A stretch of DNA of 29,595 nucleotides from CAZMXI01 sp964570205 (GTDB lineage Bacteria > Planctomycetota > Phycisphaerae > Tepidisphaerales > Tepidisphaeraceae). A program made the translations under genes and the position numbers. The DNA lies in NCBI GenBank assembly GCA_964570205.1, contig CAZMXI010000042.1, forward strand, positions 1 through 29,595. The letters run 5' to 3'. Shown here in pieces: positions 7,264-15,949 of the stretch; the first letter of the stretch is position 1; each line of letters begins with the position of its first letter. The notes under the pieces were generated by a model that did no database searches, was not told the DNA's origin, and saw only the letters and a list, made by a program, of their open reading frames with translations.

Positions 7264-8138
7264 GACAAGCCGAGCAGGGCCAGCGTCTCCCGTTCGACGA
7301 TTCCGCGAAGCGCCTCCCGCGGCACGATCGGCAGGTTCGTCCCGTGGGCCATCTGGTTGATCGAGTAAAGCGCTTCGATGCATTCCGTGGCGTTGGTGTA
7401 CGGGAAGTCCGACCCGAACAGCAACTTGTCGATCACGCCGTACTGGTGGGCCAGCACCAGCGCGTTATACGCCTGCCAGGGGCGTCGCAGGAGCCCCGAT
7501 ACATCGGCGTAGACATGGGCATGCTTGGCGAGCAGGCAGATCGTCTCCTCCGTCCAGGGTTGCCCAAGCTGGGCGAAGATGATGCGCAGCCGCGGAAAAG
7601 CCCGTGCGACCTCGTCAAACAGCATTGGCCGGCCGAACTCCATTTTCGCCTGTTCGGTATAGGGCGAGACTGGATGGATCAGAATCGGCATTCCCAGGGA
7701 TTCGGCCATCGCATAAAGGCGCATCGCGCGGGTGTCGGCCGGATGAAAATCCTGGTTGGGCGGCGACAGCGTCAGCCCCCGCAGTCCCAGATCGGCCTTG
7801 ACGGTCTTAAGTTCATCTGTGGCCGAGGCTTCCGTCGGATCGATGCCCGCAAAGCCCACCAGCTTCTGAGAATAGCGCCGGCAATACTCAGCGACGTAAC
7901 GGTTCGGGATTTCCGCCCGGAGATACCGCGACTTGAACCCGAGGACAATCAGTTTGTCCACTCCGGCCGACTGGGCCCAGTGGTACTCCGCGTCCGCGGC
8001 CGGGATGGAGTGCAAGGTCGGCCGGTCGCCCGGAGTGCGGAATGTGCACAGCCTCGGAGCACGCGTGGAATCACCCAGGACCCAGTTGCCAAGCTGGTCG
8101 GGGGATTGCCAGATATGGGTATGGCAGTCAACGATCAT
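7260..8138 (-). CDS. Amidohydrolase-2 family metal-dependent hydrolase or decarboxylase
   Basis: This 292-aa TIM-barrel protein belongs to the COG2159 group, which includes hydrolases and ACMSD-type decarboxylases. It begins directly with the metal-binding strand DCHTHIW (His6, His8). It then shows LIHP (His155) and ends with GSDFPYTN (Asp244), the usual catalytic acid. At the place where the family normally has AHLGGG, this protein reads AQLGQPW, so the usual histidine is Gln190. The ATG at 8138 has GGGAAG four bases upstream; an in-frame start at 8183 would add residues the family does not have. Its stop overlaps the lipoprotein start, so the two form a transcription unit. The substrate is unknown. 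Confidence 0.88.
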   Translation of the reverse strand: MIVDCHTHIWQSPDQLGNWVLGDSTRAPRLCTFRTPGDRPTLHSIPAADAEYHWAQSAGVDKLIVLGFKSRYLRAEIPNRYVAEYCRRYSQKLVGFAGIDPTEASATDELKTVKADLGLRGLTLSPPNQDFHPADTRAMRLYAMAESLGMPILIHPVSPYTEQAKMEFGRPMLFDEVARAFPRLRIIFAQLGQPWTEETICLLAKHAHVYADVSGLLRRPWQAYNALVLAHQYGVIDKLLFGSDFPYTNATECIEALYSINQMAHGTNLPIVPREALRGIVERETLALLGLS

Positions 8139-8377
8139 GGTCTTCCCAGAGGACCATTTTAGGCAATCCCTCAAGCTCCACAAGGGCGGGGTTGTCGGCC
8201 CCGGCGCTCTTGAAATGGTGAGAGGGCGTACAGAAGTTTCGAAATGGCCGTGGATTAGCTGGAAATATGGAGGCCCGGGGCGCTAAAGTGTCGCAGGGAC
8301 GCCGGTTTTGAACCTCAGAACGGGCATTCATCGTTGGAACAGTGATAGGAAAGGCCCGCGGCCGGCGGCAGCCTGAG
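8139..8377. other. Divergent intergenic region
   Basis: This region separates the leftward amidohydrolase unit from the rightward sigma factor and should hold both promoters. TGAACC (8309-8314), 17 bases, then CGTTGG (8332-8337) weakly resembles an ECF-type promoter that could be used for autoregulation. I did not call it as a promoter. No other structure stands out. Confidence 0.45.
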
Positions 8378-8944
8378 ATGAAAGAGGAGCAAGGAGCCCG
8401 ACGATTTCAGGAAGTGGTCTGGCCGCACCGGGCGGCCTTGTTGCGAGCTGCGCTGATCCTGACCGGCAACGCCGCGGATGCCGAGGATCTGGCGCAGGAG
8501 ACGCTGATGAAAGCCTACACCGGCATCCACCGCTTTGCCGAGGGGACCAACGTCCGGGCATGGCTCACGCGAATCATGCGGAACACTCGCATCGATCGGC
8601 TGCGGTCGGCCGGCGCCGCCCTTCGGCATGTCAGCCTGGAGGATGCGGCGGTCGATCCGCCCGATCGCGGCGATTCCGGCGAGGAAGAGTGGACCGAGCC
8701 GCAGCAGGTGCTCAACGCCTTCTCCGACCAGCAGATGATCGATGCGCTTCAGCGCCTGCCGGAGGAGATTCGCTGGACCTTGTTGCTGGTGGATGTGCAG
8801 GGAATTGACCATCGACAGGCTGCCGATGCGCTGGATGTGCCCGTCGGGACGATCAAGTCGCGGGCGCACCGCGGCCGGGCGATGCTGCGGGAGACGCTCG
8901 TCTCGCTCGCCCGCGAACTGCGGGTGGCGTCTGTCCGGGCTTGA
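8378..8944 (+). CDS. ECF-type RNA polymerase sigma factor
   Basis: The 188-aa protein has the two domains of extracytoplasmic-function sigma factors. Region 2 is at residues ~10-75, with DAEDLAQETLMKAY for core binding and WLTRIMRNTRIDRLR for -10 recognition. Region 4 is at ~115-170, with LQRLPEEIR and the helix-turn-helix QAADALDVPVGTIKSRAHRGR for -35 recognition. An acidic linker (DPPDRGDSGEEEW) joins them. It would redirect RNA polymerase to a stress or envelope regulon. I place the start at the ATG where the family similarity begins. A GTG at 8342 is in frame and cannot be excluded, and neither has a strong ribosome site. The downstream membrane protein begins 28 bases after the stop and is the likely anti-sigma factor. 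Confidence 0.93.
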   Translation: MKEEQGARRFQEVVWPHRAALLRAALILTGNAADAEDLAQETLMKAYTGIHRFAEGTNVRAWLTRIMRNTRIDRLRSAGAALRHVSLEDAAVDPPDRGDSGEEEWTEPQQVLNAFSDQQMIDALQRLPEEIRWTLLLVDVQGIDHRQAADALDVPVGTIKSRAHRGRAMLRETLVSLARELRVASVRA

Positions 8945-8972
8945 TGGGTTTCGGTTGTTCCTGGAGGAAGCG

Positions 8973-9641
8973 ATGAGTCAACACAACGCATCCCGCGACG
9001 CGGTGGAGCAGGCGATTGCCGACCGGCTTTCCCGGCTGAAGGCGATTCCGGTGGATGCCTCCGGGCTCGATCGCGTGTTCCAGGAGATGCTGCCGGGAGC
9101 GCGCCGCAGCGTACAGGCCCCGTGGTTTCGGCCGATGCGCGCCGTTGCGGCCGTGCTGATGGTGGGAGCGCTGGCGTCGGGCATTCTGCTGCTGACGACG
9201 GGGCAGCAGGTGCTCGCCTCGCCCGCCGTCATGGCGCGCATGCATCGCGACCTTGTGGCCGGGCATGTGCCCGTGACCCGGGTTGCCACGATCGACGAGG
9301 CCAGCCATATCCTGGCGATGGGCGGCGACAACCATCCCGACCTGCCCCAGGCTCCCGACGCCCACGTGATGGCGTGCTGCATGCGGGAGATCAAGGATCG
9401 GAAGGTCGCGTGCGTGCTGCTGGAGGAGGCGGGCGTGCCGGTGACGATGTCGGTCGCCAACGCATCGGACATGAAACTGCCACGTTCGCCAACGGTGGTG
9501 CAGGATGGCGTCAGCTATCATGTGCAGGTCATTGACGAGTTGACGATGGTCATGACAGAGCGGAACCAGCGCTGGGTCTGCCTGATCAGCGAACTGCCGG
9601 CCGAGCGGTTGATTTCGATTGCAGGCAGGCTGGTGTTCTGA
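8973..9641 (+). CDS. Probable transmembrane anti-sigma factor
   Basis: The 222-aa protein has an N-terminal cytoplasmic part (~55 residues), one membrane helix (~57-75, AVAAVLMVGALASGILLL) and an extracytoplasmic domain. The outer domain contains a strand pair (DRKVACVLLEEAGVPVTMSV) and a C-terminal element (RWVCLISELPAERLISI). Their order resembles the outer domain of proteobacterial membrane anti-sigma factors (VAALVYR..HVINLFV...WAVSDL). GGAGGA lies four bases upstream of the ATG, and the gene directly follows the ECF sigma factor. These facts suggest it binds and inhibits that sigma factor. There is no HxxxCxxC zinc motif in the cytoplasmic part, so it is not a classical ZAS protein. An adjacent Cys pair (135-136) in HVMACCM and further cysteines at 147 and 203 lie outside the membrane. 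The function is inferred from context and weak similarity. Confidence 0.7.
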   Translation: MSQHNASRDAVEQAIADRLSRLKAIPVDASGLDRVFQEMLPGARRSVQAPWFRPMRAVAAVLMVGALASGILLLTTGQQVLASPAVMARMHRDLVAGHVPVTRVATIDEASHILAMGGDNHPDLPQAPDAHVMACCMREIKDRKVACVLLEEAGVPVTMSVANASDMKLPRSPTVVQDGVSYHVQVIDELTMVMTERNQRWVCLISELPAERLISIAGRLVF

Positions 9642-9708
9642 GCAGACGATTCAGGCGGACATGCCACGTAAAGCGGCGGATAAGCAGTTGTGTTGATTCC
9701 GAGAAAGC

Positions 9709-10410
9709 TCACGCCCGATATGGCTTTCGCATGACAGCGCCGACCCACGCCGCGACGATTGCCAGCGCGCCAATCGCCCCAATCACGATGAGAGACACGG
9801 CGGCTGCATTGTGATACGGCGGCCGAAAACCGTCGATCGATCGAACGTTCCAGAGCCACAATGGAAGGTCATCCCGGATTTCGAGAATCCCCAGTTTGCC
9901 GACAAAGCGAAGGGCCAGCGATCCTTCCACAATCGCGAATATGGTTAAAGACAGCGCCAGGGCGCCGACAATCGCTTTCCATGCAGCCGGGAGCAGATTG
10001 TCTCGGAGCGCGATGACGACGGTTATTCCCATTGCGAGGATTCGGGGGAGAATCGCCAAGAAGCAGATGTGAAGGTCATATCCCCGATGCTGGCCGTAAT
10101 CGACAAGGATCAGCACTGCGCCTGCCAGGATGGCGGCCCAGCCGGAGCAACGTCCGAGCGCGACGACGGCCTCGATCCACCGGTGTTGGTCGACCTTGGG
10201 TGATCGGGCGTCATCGCACTCCGCTGGCCGATCGGTGCGGTCGCCTTGGGGCGGGAGTTCCAAGCCGCGAGCCACCAGCACCAGCTTCATGGCCTCGAAT
10301 GCCTCGTCCGACCAGCGATTTCGATCATGCTCCTTCAACTGCAAGAGCAGGTTCTCCGACGTCTCATCCTCCAGGCTGTGCCGTACGCTCTCCACCAGGC
10401 CCTGGTTCAT
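9709..10410 (-). CDS. Multi-pass membrane protein, function unknown
   Basis: This 233-aa protein has an N-terminal soluble segment (~residues 1-75) that includes ENLLLQLKEHDRNRWSDEAF. Similar W-S-D-E-A-F segments occur in uncharacterised bacterial membrane proteins. About four hydrophobic helices follow (~90-105, 115-137, 143-166, 203-226). I see no catalytic or transport motif. The ATG at 10410 has GGAG six bases upstream. It is convergent with the anti-sigma candidate and lies about 100 bases downstream of the M48 protease gene on the same strand, so it may be co-transcribed with it. The function is unknown. Confidence 0.75.
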   Translation of the reverse strand: MNQGLVESVRHSLEDETSENLLLQLKEHDRNRWSDEAFEAMKLVLVARGLELPPQGDRTDRPAECDDARSPKVDQHRWIEAVVALGRCSGWAAILAGAVLILVDYGQHRGYDLHICFLAILPRILAMGITVVIALRDNLLPAAWKAIVGALALSLTIFAIVEGSLALRFVGKLGILEIRDDLPLWLWNVRSIDGFRPPYHNAAAVSLIVIGAIGALAIVAAWVGAVMRKPYRA

Positions 10411-10516
10411 GGCATTCTCCGCAAAGGTCGACGCGGTCCGTCACACCCGCATTGTACTAACGCGCTCACTCGCGTGATGCAAGTAATTCCGCGATCATTG
10501 CGTGCCGGAAATACGC

Positions 10517-12013
10517 CTACCCGCCCGCCACCGCCACCATTCCGCACGCGATCAGCGCGATCACCATGGTGGCGTACAGTCGCGACATGGTTCGGTCGAA
10601 AGCGCCGGTGCGGGCGGGATCGTGGCTGAGGCGGTCCAGGTAGGCCATGCGGTTGGCGATGCTTCCGTGGCACCAGCTTGGCGCTCCCACCGGGATGTTG
10701 TTGATCGCCGCCACGCGGCCCAGCGCCGATGCGAACACGCGCGCCCCATACTGGCCCACGTGCGATGATCCTTCGGGCCCGGTCGGGCGGCCGCCGTTCC
10801 CCCAGTCGCTTTCCATCATTCTCGCCGCGAACACATCGGCCTGCCGCTCGAACCGCCGGCTCAGGTAACCGAATACGACGACGATCGTTCCGAGCAGCGT
10901 GGCGATCGATATGGCGGTGCGGATGGCCTCCGGCTGGGCATACCGCGGCAGCCTCGCTATCGCGTCATTCACCCACAGGTCGATATAGTGCCCCGGTCCT
11001 ACCGTCGCCAGCAGCAGGATGCCGAAGAAGATCGTGTACCACAGCATGTGGCGGTGGACGATGTGCCCGACCTCGTGCGCGAACACCGCTTCGATCTGCT
11101 GATCGGTCATGGTCTCGATCAGAAGGTCCGACAGCAGGATGTACCGCCACCTCGGCAGGAGCCCCATCACCGCCGCGTTGCCCATGCTGTACTGCGTGTT
11201 CCACAGCAGAATGGCGCGATACTTCAGCCCCGCGCGCCGGCACAGGCTCTCCAGTCGCTGGCGCAGCGGCGAATCGGGCAGAGGCCGCGTGTCCAGAACG
11301 CGCCGAAGCACCTCGGGCGCCAGCAGAAACACCGCCACGCCGGCCGGCAACATCACCCAGTTGTCGAACGCCGCCGCATTCTCGATGCGCAGCCCCGCCA
11401 CTCTTGTCCCGATCAGCAGAAGATCGTGCAGCAACAGGATCAGCAGGATGGGAAGCAGCATGAACAGAACCTGCTGCCGCATGTTGGCCAGCAGGTAACC
11501 GCGCAGTTCCGGTGCGGCGTGCACGGGCATGTCGTGTTCAAGTTGCTCGATCAGCGAATGCTCGCGCAGGGCCCGTTCGGCCGGATACTGCGCCCACCAA
11601 AGTCCTACCCACGCCAGAATTGCCGGTGCGGTGCCCAGGATCAGAGCCGGCAGCGCCAGCATCGGCGGGTCCGAACCGCCATGCGGGACGCCGATCACCG
11701 TGGCCGGCCAGACGAACTTCAAAACGATGGCCCCCCAGCCGATCGGCCCGAACAGCCCGAACGCCAGCCACAGCGGGACCATGGTCCGGGCGACCGTCAG
11801 CCCGCGGTTGAACCGCCGAAGGCCTGCGTGAAGCCGTTCATGATCGATATGGCGCGACAGCATCCTGGCCCACCCGGCGGCGACCAGGACAATCGCCACA
11901 TACCCCGCGGCGAAACATGCCAGCCCATGCGCCATGCCCCACACGGGGGGGCTCATCGCGTCATAGCCGGCCAGCCAAACGGCGAAGATGGTCAATAACA
12001 GGAGTCTTGACAC
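10517..12013 (-). CDS. M48-family membrane zinc metalloprotease
   Basis: This 498-aa integral membrane protease is related to HtpX and Ste24. The zinc motif HEVGH (313-317) lies in VFAHEVGHIVHRH. The third ligand is in FERQAD (ExxxD, E389 to D393), followed by AARM as in the family. Hydrophobic segments lie at ~5-19, 28-47, 77-100, 118-139, 182-202, 219-232, 324-340 and 366-384, more than in HtpX (~290 aa). This suggests a longer Ste24-like architecture. Translation apparently begins at GTG (12013), because an in-frame TAG lies five codons upstream and the next ATG (residue 20) would cut the first helix. Known relatives degrade damaged membrane proteins; the substrate here is unknown. The preceding ~270 bp contain its promoter and that of the PilZ gene. 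Confidence 0.9.
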   Translation of the reverse strand: MSRLLLLTIFAVWLAGYDAMSPPVWGMAHGLACFAAGYVAIVLVAAGWARMLSRHIDHERLHAGLRRFNRGLTVARTMVPLWLAFGLFGPIGWGAIVLKFVWPATVIGVPHGGSDPPMLALPALILGTAPAILAWVGLWWAQYPAERALREHSLIEQLEHDMPVHAAPELRGYLLANMRQQVLFMLLPILLILLLHDLLLIGTRVAGLRIENAAAFDNWVMLPAGVAVFLLAPEVLRRVLDTRPLPDSPLRQRLESLCRRAGLKYRAILLWNTQYSMGNAAVMGLLPRWRYILLSDLLIETMTDQQIEAVFAHEVGHIVHRHMLWYTIFFGILLLATVGPGHYIDLWVNDAIARLPRYAQPEAIRTAISIATLLGTIVVVFGYLSRRFERQADVFAARMMESDWGNGGRPTGPEGSSHVGQYGARVFASALGRVAAINNIPVGAPSWCHGSIANRMAYLDRLSHDPARTGAFDRTMSRLYATMVIALIACGMVAVAGG

Positions 12014-12281
12014 GGCATTGCCATTCTAGCGGCCATCGCGCAGGTCCCGTACAGATTATCTTGTCGAACATACGCGGGGCCCCCGATCATCATCGGCCGA
12101 ACGGCTTGGACGCATGTTTGGACCGGTGTTTGGCGATGTATGTTGCAGCGGTGGGATCTGACTGGTCCGATAATCGAATAACCTCCTTGTCATCCCAAAT
12201 TATCTATTTTAACAGAAGTCCTCCGCAGACTTCGCCGATATTTCAAATGTCCCCAAGGCAGAAGAAAACGGAGAAGCGTTC
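12014..12281. other. Divergent intergenic region, A/T-richer than its surroundings
   Basis: These 268 bp lie between the leftward protease and the rightward PilZ gene. The right half (~12165-12240) is clearly more A/T-rich than its neighbours and is the likely promoter zone. TTGTCA at 12187 and TATTTT at 12205 are only 12 bases apart, so I do not call them as a pair. No gene was found. Confidence 0.5.
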
Positions 12282-12737
12282 ATGACCACGTTTGAATTCG
12301 CCAAGAAGGCCGCCCACTTCGACCATCCCGCATCGAAGTTTACCGAACGCAGGGCTTATCGGCGGCACGACATGGAGCCGCAGCAGATTACCGTCGAGCG
12401 ATGGGATCAGCGGCAGCAGAATGGGGCGACGTTGGGCCAGGTTATCGATCTGTCCTCCGGAGGAGTGCGCATTCGCACCGATCAGCCCAACATTCGCCCC
12501 GACCAGCAGATCCGAGTGCGGCTGAGCTTGCCGACTTATGCTGGGATCAGCCCCTTCATCGAGTCTGATGAGCGGACGGCGCGGCCCAAGAGCGAGTGGG
12601 TTGGCTGGATGGCGGTGGCGCGGGTTCATCAGGTCAACCAGAAAGAGTACGATGTGGCCGGCCGCCTGATGGACATGGACGAACTCGACCGGGGCATGCT
12701 CAGCCTATATCTGTCCACGCAACCGCTTGCTGCGTAA
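12282..12737 (+). CDS. PilZ-domain protein, probable c-di-GMP receptor
   Basis: This 151-aa protein is essentially one PilZ domain. The two c-di-GMP contact motifs are visible: the arginine-rich RRAYRR (23-28) and DLSSGG (56-61), which matches D/NxSxxG. Proteins of this kind bind cyclic di-GMP and then alter a partner, often in motility, exopolysaccharide synthesis or secretion. There is no membrane segment or second domain, so it is a stand-alone cytoplasmic adaptor whose partner is not encoded nearby. The ATG has GGAG eight bases upstream. The gene stands alone: divergent from the M48 protease and followed by an intrinsic terminator at 12770-12814. Confidence 0.9.
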   Translation: MTTFEFAKKAAHFDHPASKFTERRAYRRHDMEPQQITVERWDQRQQNGATLGQVIDLSSGGVRIRTDQPNIRPDQQIRVRLSLPTYAGISPFIESDERTARPKSEWVGWMAVARVHQVNQKEYDVAGRLMDMDELDRGMLSLYLSTQPLAA

Positions 12738-12769
12738 TTCGTTAAGACAAGAAAAGTAGAGAGAAAAGA

Positions 12770-12814
12770 CCGGCTTCCGAGTAAACCTTCTCCTTACTCG
12801 GGGCCGGCTTTTTT
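12770..12814 (+). terminator. Intrinsic terminator after the PilZ gene
   Basis: CCGG-CTT-CCGAGTAA pairs with TTACTCGG-GG-CCGG around a nine-base loop (12785-12793). C and six Ts follow (12809-12814). This is a classical rho-independent terminator starting 32 bases after the PilZ stop codon. Confidence 0.92.
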
Positions 12815-13030
12815 GTGCGCTGGGCTTGAAGCCCCGCCGACGTTCCCGGCTGGTTCAGGGCAACATTCGACTGCCGCTATCGTAATTCCGAGAAGAAGGT
12901 GCCGGTGCGGCCGAACTGGGGCATCGTCGCGGGCACGCAATAGGATGGCGACTTCGGCGTTTGGAAGGGGTGTTGAGGAGCGAGCGGTTCCTGCACCCTT
13001 CGAGGCTTTGATCCGTTTGGAGGTTCTTGG
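12815..13030. other. Intergenic region upstream of the secreted-protein cluster
   Basis: No gene is supportable here. It should contain the promoter for the propeller/CotH cluster. The only clear element is GGAGG at 13019-13023, the ribosome binding site of the next gene. Confidence 0.6.
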
Positions 13031-14380
13031 ATGAAGTACCGTACGAGCTATCTCGCAGTGCTCCTTCTGGGCACGACAGCATTCGCCGCAGTGCCAGAGC
13101 CCTTCGACTGGCCGCAGTGGCAGGGTCCCGACCGCAATGCCGTTTCCAAGGAGACGGGACTGCTCAAGGCCTGGCCGCAGGGCGGCCCGCCGCTGGCGTG
13201 GAGGGTTACGGGCATCGGCGGAGGGTACGGCGCTCCATCTATCGCCGCTGGGCGGATTTACGGCATGAGCAGCCGCGGCGCTGACGAGGTGGTCTGGGCG
13301 CTGTCCGAGAGCGATGGCAAGGAGCAGTGGGTGACGCGCATTGCGGCGGCCGCGTCAGGCGGCATGCCCCAGGGAAGGGAGGGGGCGGGTTGCACGCCGA
13401 CGGTTGACGGCGAGCGGCTTTATGTCCTTGGGCTGAGCGGCGACTTGGCTTGCATGCAGGCCAAAGACGGCAAGATCCTGTGGCAACGCAGCCTGACGCG
13501 GGACTTCGGTGGGATCGTACCGCCCTGGAGGTATAACGAATCGCCACTCATTGACGGCGACAAGCTCATCTGCACGCCTGGGGGTCCGGAGGCCATGATG
13601 GTGGCCCTGAACAAGCTGACGGGCGAGCCGATCTGGAAGACCCAGATGCCCGCCACCGCGGCGGCGGACGCCGGCGGTCGGGGCGGGCGAGGAGGACGCG
13701 GCGGCGGGCGTGGTGGCTCGGGGGCGGGCTACGCCTCGGCCATTGCCATCGACTTTGAGGGTCAGCGCCAGTATGTGCAGCTCACCGCCCGAGCGGTGAT
13801 CGGGGTGGCGGCGGCCGACGGCAAGCTTCTCTGGCAATACAACCGGGTCGCCAACGGCAATGGCATCACCTGCTCCACGCCGCTCTACCAGGATGGCCAT
13901 GTGTTCGCCGCCTCGGCCTACGGCGCCGGCGGCGGGCTGGTGAAGCTGAGCAAGGATGCCAACGGCGGCATCAAGGCCGAGGAAGTCTATTTCGTCCGCA
14001 GGATGGAAAACCACCACGGCGGCATGGTGGTTGTCGATGGCCGGCTGTATGGCGCTGACGGCGGCAACAGCGGCGGCAATCTCGTCTGCCTGGATTTCAA
14101 GACGGGCAACATGCTGTGGGATGGGCGACAGATCGCGCGGACCGAGGCCCCCAAGGGCTCAATCCTGCTGGCCGATGGGCGGCTTTACTACCGCCACGAA
14201 TCGGGCACGATGACCCTGGTCGAGCCCAGTGCCAAGGAATACGTCGAGCACGGCCGGTTCGAGCAGCCCGACCGCACGCGCCAGCCAGCCTGGTCGCACC
14301 CGATCATCGCCAACGGCAAGCTGTACATCCGCGACCAGGATCTGCTGCTCTGCTACGACGTGAAAGCGCGGAGCAATTGA
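13031..14380 (+). CDS. Secreted PQQ-like beta-propeller protein
   Basis: The 449-aa protein has a signal peptide (residues 1-~20, ending AFAA) and then DWPQWQGPDRNA, the usual opening of planctomycete PQQ-like propellers. Several blade motifs follow in which a [A/Q]xDGKxLW-type turn is visible: SDGKEQW, KDGKILW, LTGEPIW, ADGKLLW and KTGNMLW. It should fold as a BamB-like propeller outside the cytoplasmic membrane. The family includes scaffold proteins and quinoprotein dehydrogenases. I see no clear catalytic signature, so an enzyme role is not supported. A Gly/Arg-rich stretch (214-233) interrupts the blades. GGAGG lies seven bases before the ATG. The stop codon overlaps an in-frame ATG of the next gene (TGATG), so the two are probably co-translated. 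Confidence 0.88.
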   Translation: MKYRTSYLAVLLLGTTAFAAVPEPFDWPQWQGPDRNAVSKETGLLKAWPQGGPPLAWRVTGIGGGYGAPSIAAGRIYGMSSRGADEVVWALSESDGKEQWVTRIAAAASGGMPQGREGAGCTPTVDGERLYVLGLSGDLACMQAKDGKILWQRSLTRDFGGIVPPWRYNESPLIDGDKLICTPGGPEAMMVALNKLTGEPIWKTQMPATAAADAGGRGGRGGRGGGRGGSGAGYASAIAIDFEGQRQYVQLTARAVIGVAAADGKLLWQYNRVANGNGITCSTPLYQDGHVFAASAYGAGGGLVKLSKDANGGIKAEEVYFVRRMENHHGGMVVVDGRLYGADGGNSGGNLVCLDFKTGNMLWDGRQIARTEAPKGSILLADGRLYYRHESGTMTLVEPSAKEYVEHGRFEQPDRTRQPAWSHPIIANGKLYIRDQDLLLCYDVKARSN

Positions 14381-14436
14381 TGAGCGAGCGCGTCACCGCT
14401 GCCCAGTGGTTCGGTAACAGAATGGGAAGTCGTCTC

Positions 14437-15837
14437 ATGAGAACATGGTCGATGCGACCCCGTTGCTGGCTGGCCTTGGCGATTACCGGCTGCTGCTGTT
14501 TGGTCACTTCCAGCGCCGGGGCGGAGGACTGGCCGCAGTATCTTGGGCCGAGAAGGAATAGCACATCCGCCCAGAAAGGCATTCTTCGCACCTGGCCTGA
14601 GAAGGGTCCGGAAGTTCTATGGACGGTTCCTGTTGGCAGAGGTTATGGGGGGCCCGTTGTCAAGAACGGCAAGGTGTACTTGCTCGACCGGGACGACAGG
14701 AAGGGCGACAACCTTCGTTGTTTGGACCTTTCCACCGGCAAAGAGCTCTGGAACTTCGCCTATGACGCTGCAGGCACCGTCATGTTTCCGGGCTCGCGAA
14801 GCGTACCCACCGTGGAAGGCGATTATGTCTATTCGTGCGGTCACAATGGCGACCTTTATTGCATAGACATCAACACGCACAAGCCGGTCTGGAGCAAGAA
14901 CGTCTGGACCGATTTCGGCGGAGCACCAAGCGGCGGATCAGCGCGTGGAGGCGGGCTCGCAGGCAGATTCCCGATCTGGGCCATCACGCAGAATCCTCTG
15001 GTCTACGGCGACTTGCTGATCGTCGCCTCACAAGCGCCCCAGGCAGGCGTTGTGGCTTACGAAAAGCGCACCGGCAATGTGAAATGGAAGACACCATCCC
15101 TTGGCTATGTAGGCTATGTCAGCCCCGCCATCGTCACGGTGAATGGAGAAGATCATGTTGTGATGATCACTCCTTCAACCAATCCTTTCCAGCGGTCCAG
15201 CCCTGATGAAAGCAACCTGGGCAAGGTCGTTGGAATCGAGCCGCTTACGGGGAAAATCCTCTGGGAATATGATAAGTGGAACTGCCACATTCCGGTGCCG
15301 AGCGCCGTTGATGCCGGTGACAACAGAGTGCTTGTTGTCGGGGGATATGAGCTCGGCGCCGTTATGCTCAAGATCAGTAAGAAATCAGATGGCAGCTACA
15401 GCGCCACGGAGCTTTTTACAACCGTGCAATTCGGCGATCAGACAAAACCGCCGATTCTGCATAACGGTCATTTCTATGCTCAGTACGGAACCAACAGCCG
15501 ACGTGACGGCCTGGCCTGCATGGGCATGGATGGCAAGATCATGTGGAAGACGAGGCGTTCGCCCAACTTCGACAAAGGCAGCATGATTCTGGCCGATGGC
15601 CTGATTCTGGCGACCGACGGCGCGAGGACTCTGTATCTCATAGAGCCTGATCCGTCCGGGTTCAAGCCCGTTGCATCAGCACCGTTACTCGCCGCAGGCG
15701 CAACAGGATCAAGTGATGATCCTGTTGCTTCACGAGTGGGAGGCACAACGCAGAACTGGGCGCCCTTGGCACTTGCCGATGGCAGGCTGCTGATCCGCGA
15801 CCAGAGCCGGCTGATGTGTGTCAAGGTCGCTGAATGA
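14437..15837 (+). CDS. Second secreted PQQ-like beta-propeller protein
   Basis: The 466-aa paralogue of the preceding gene has a signal peptide (residues 1-~29, ending SAGA) followed by EDWPQYLGPRRNS. It has the blade turns STGKELW, RTGNVKW, LTGKILW and MDGKIMW, and ends with LLIRDQSRLMCVKV. It shares the overall plan of its neighbour but is diverged. I chose the ATG at 14437 because GGGAAG lies seven bases upstream and it gives a clean signal peptide. An upstream ATG at 14380 overlaps the previous stop and is possible. Its wobble positions contain more A and T than those of the flanking genes. It is probably exported and co-transcribed with the other propeller. The ligand or substrate is unknown. 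Confidence 0.87.
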   Translation: MRTWSMRPRCWLALAITGCCCLVTSSAGAEDWPQYLGPRRNSTSAQKGILRTWPEKGPEVLWTVPVGRGYGGPVVKNGKVYLLDRDDRKGDNLRCLDLSTGKELWNFAYDAAGTVMFPGSRSVPTVEGDYVYSCGHNGDLYCIDINTHKPVWSKNVWTDFGGAPSGGSARGGGLAGRFPIWAITQNPLVYGDLLIVASQAPQAGVVAYEKRTGNVKWKTPSLGYVGYVSPAIVTVNGEDHVVMITPSTNPFQRSSPDESNLGKVVGIEPLTGKILWEYDKWNCHIPVPSAVDAGDNRVLVVGGYELGAVMLKISKKSDGSYSATELFTTVQFGDQTKPPILHNGHFYAQYGTNSRRDGLACMGMDGKIMWKTRRSPNFDKGSMILADGLILATDGARTLYLIEPDPSGFKPVASAPLLAAGATGSSDDPVASRVGGTTQNWAPLALADGRLLIRDQSRLMCVKVAE

Positions 15838-15949
15838 CTGCAATACAAGGGCCTTCTGCAGCGTCTTACCAGTGCAGTAGTCCCTGGCCAGGTTCATTCG
15901 TGCCAGAATAGGCGCGCCGACCTGCGCCATTTGCGTAGGAAGTACTCCG

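Noticed and set aside
8309..8337. ECF-type promoter (TGAACC, 17 bases, CGTTGG) before the sigma factor
   Set aside because: It only partly matches the usual GGAAC / CGTC pattern, and no second copy was found in the window to support it.
12187..12210. TTGTCA / TATTTT as a -35/-10 pair upstream of the PilZ gene
   Set aside because: The spacing is 12 bases, too short for a sigma-70 promoter.
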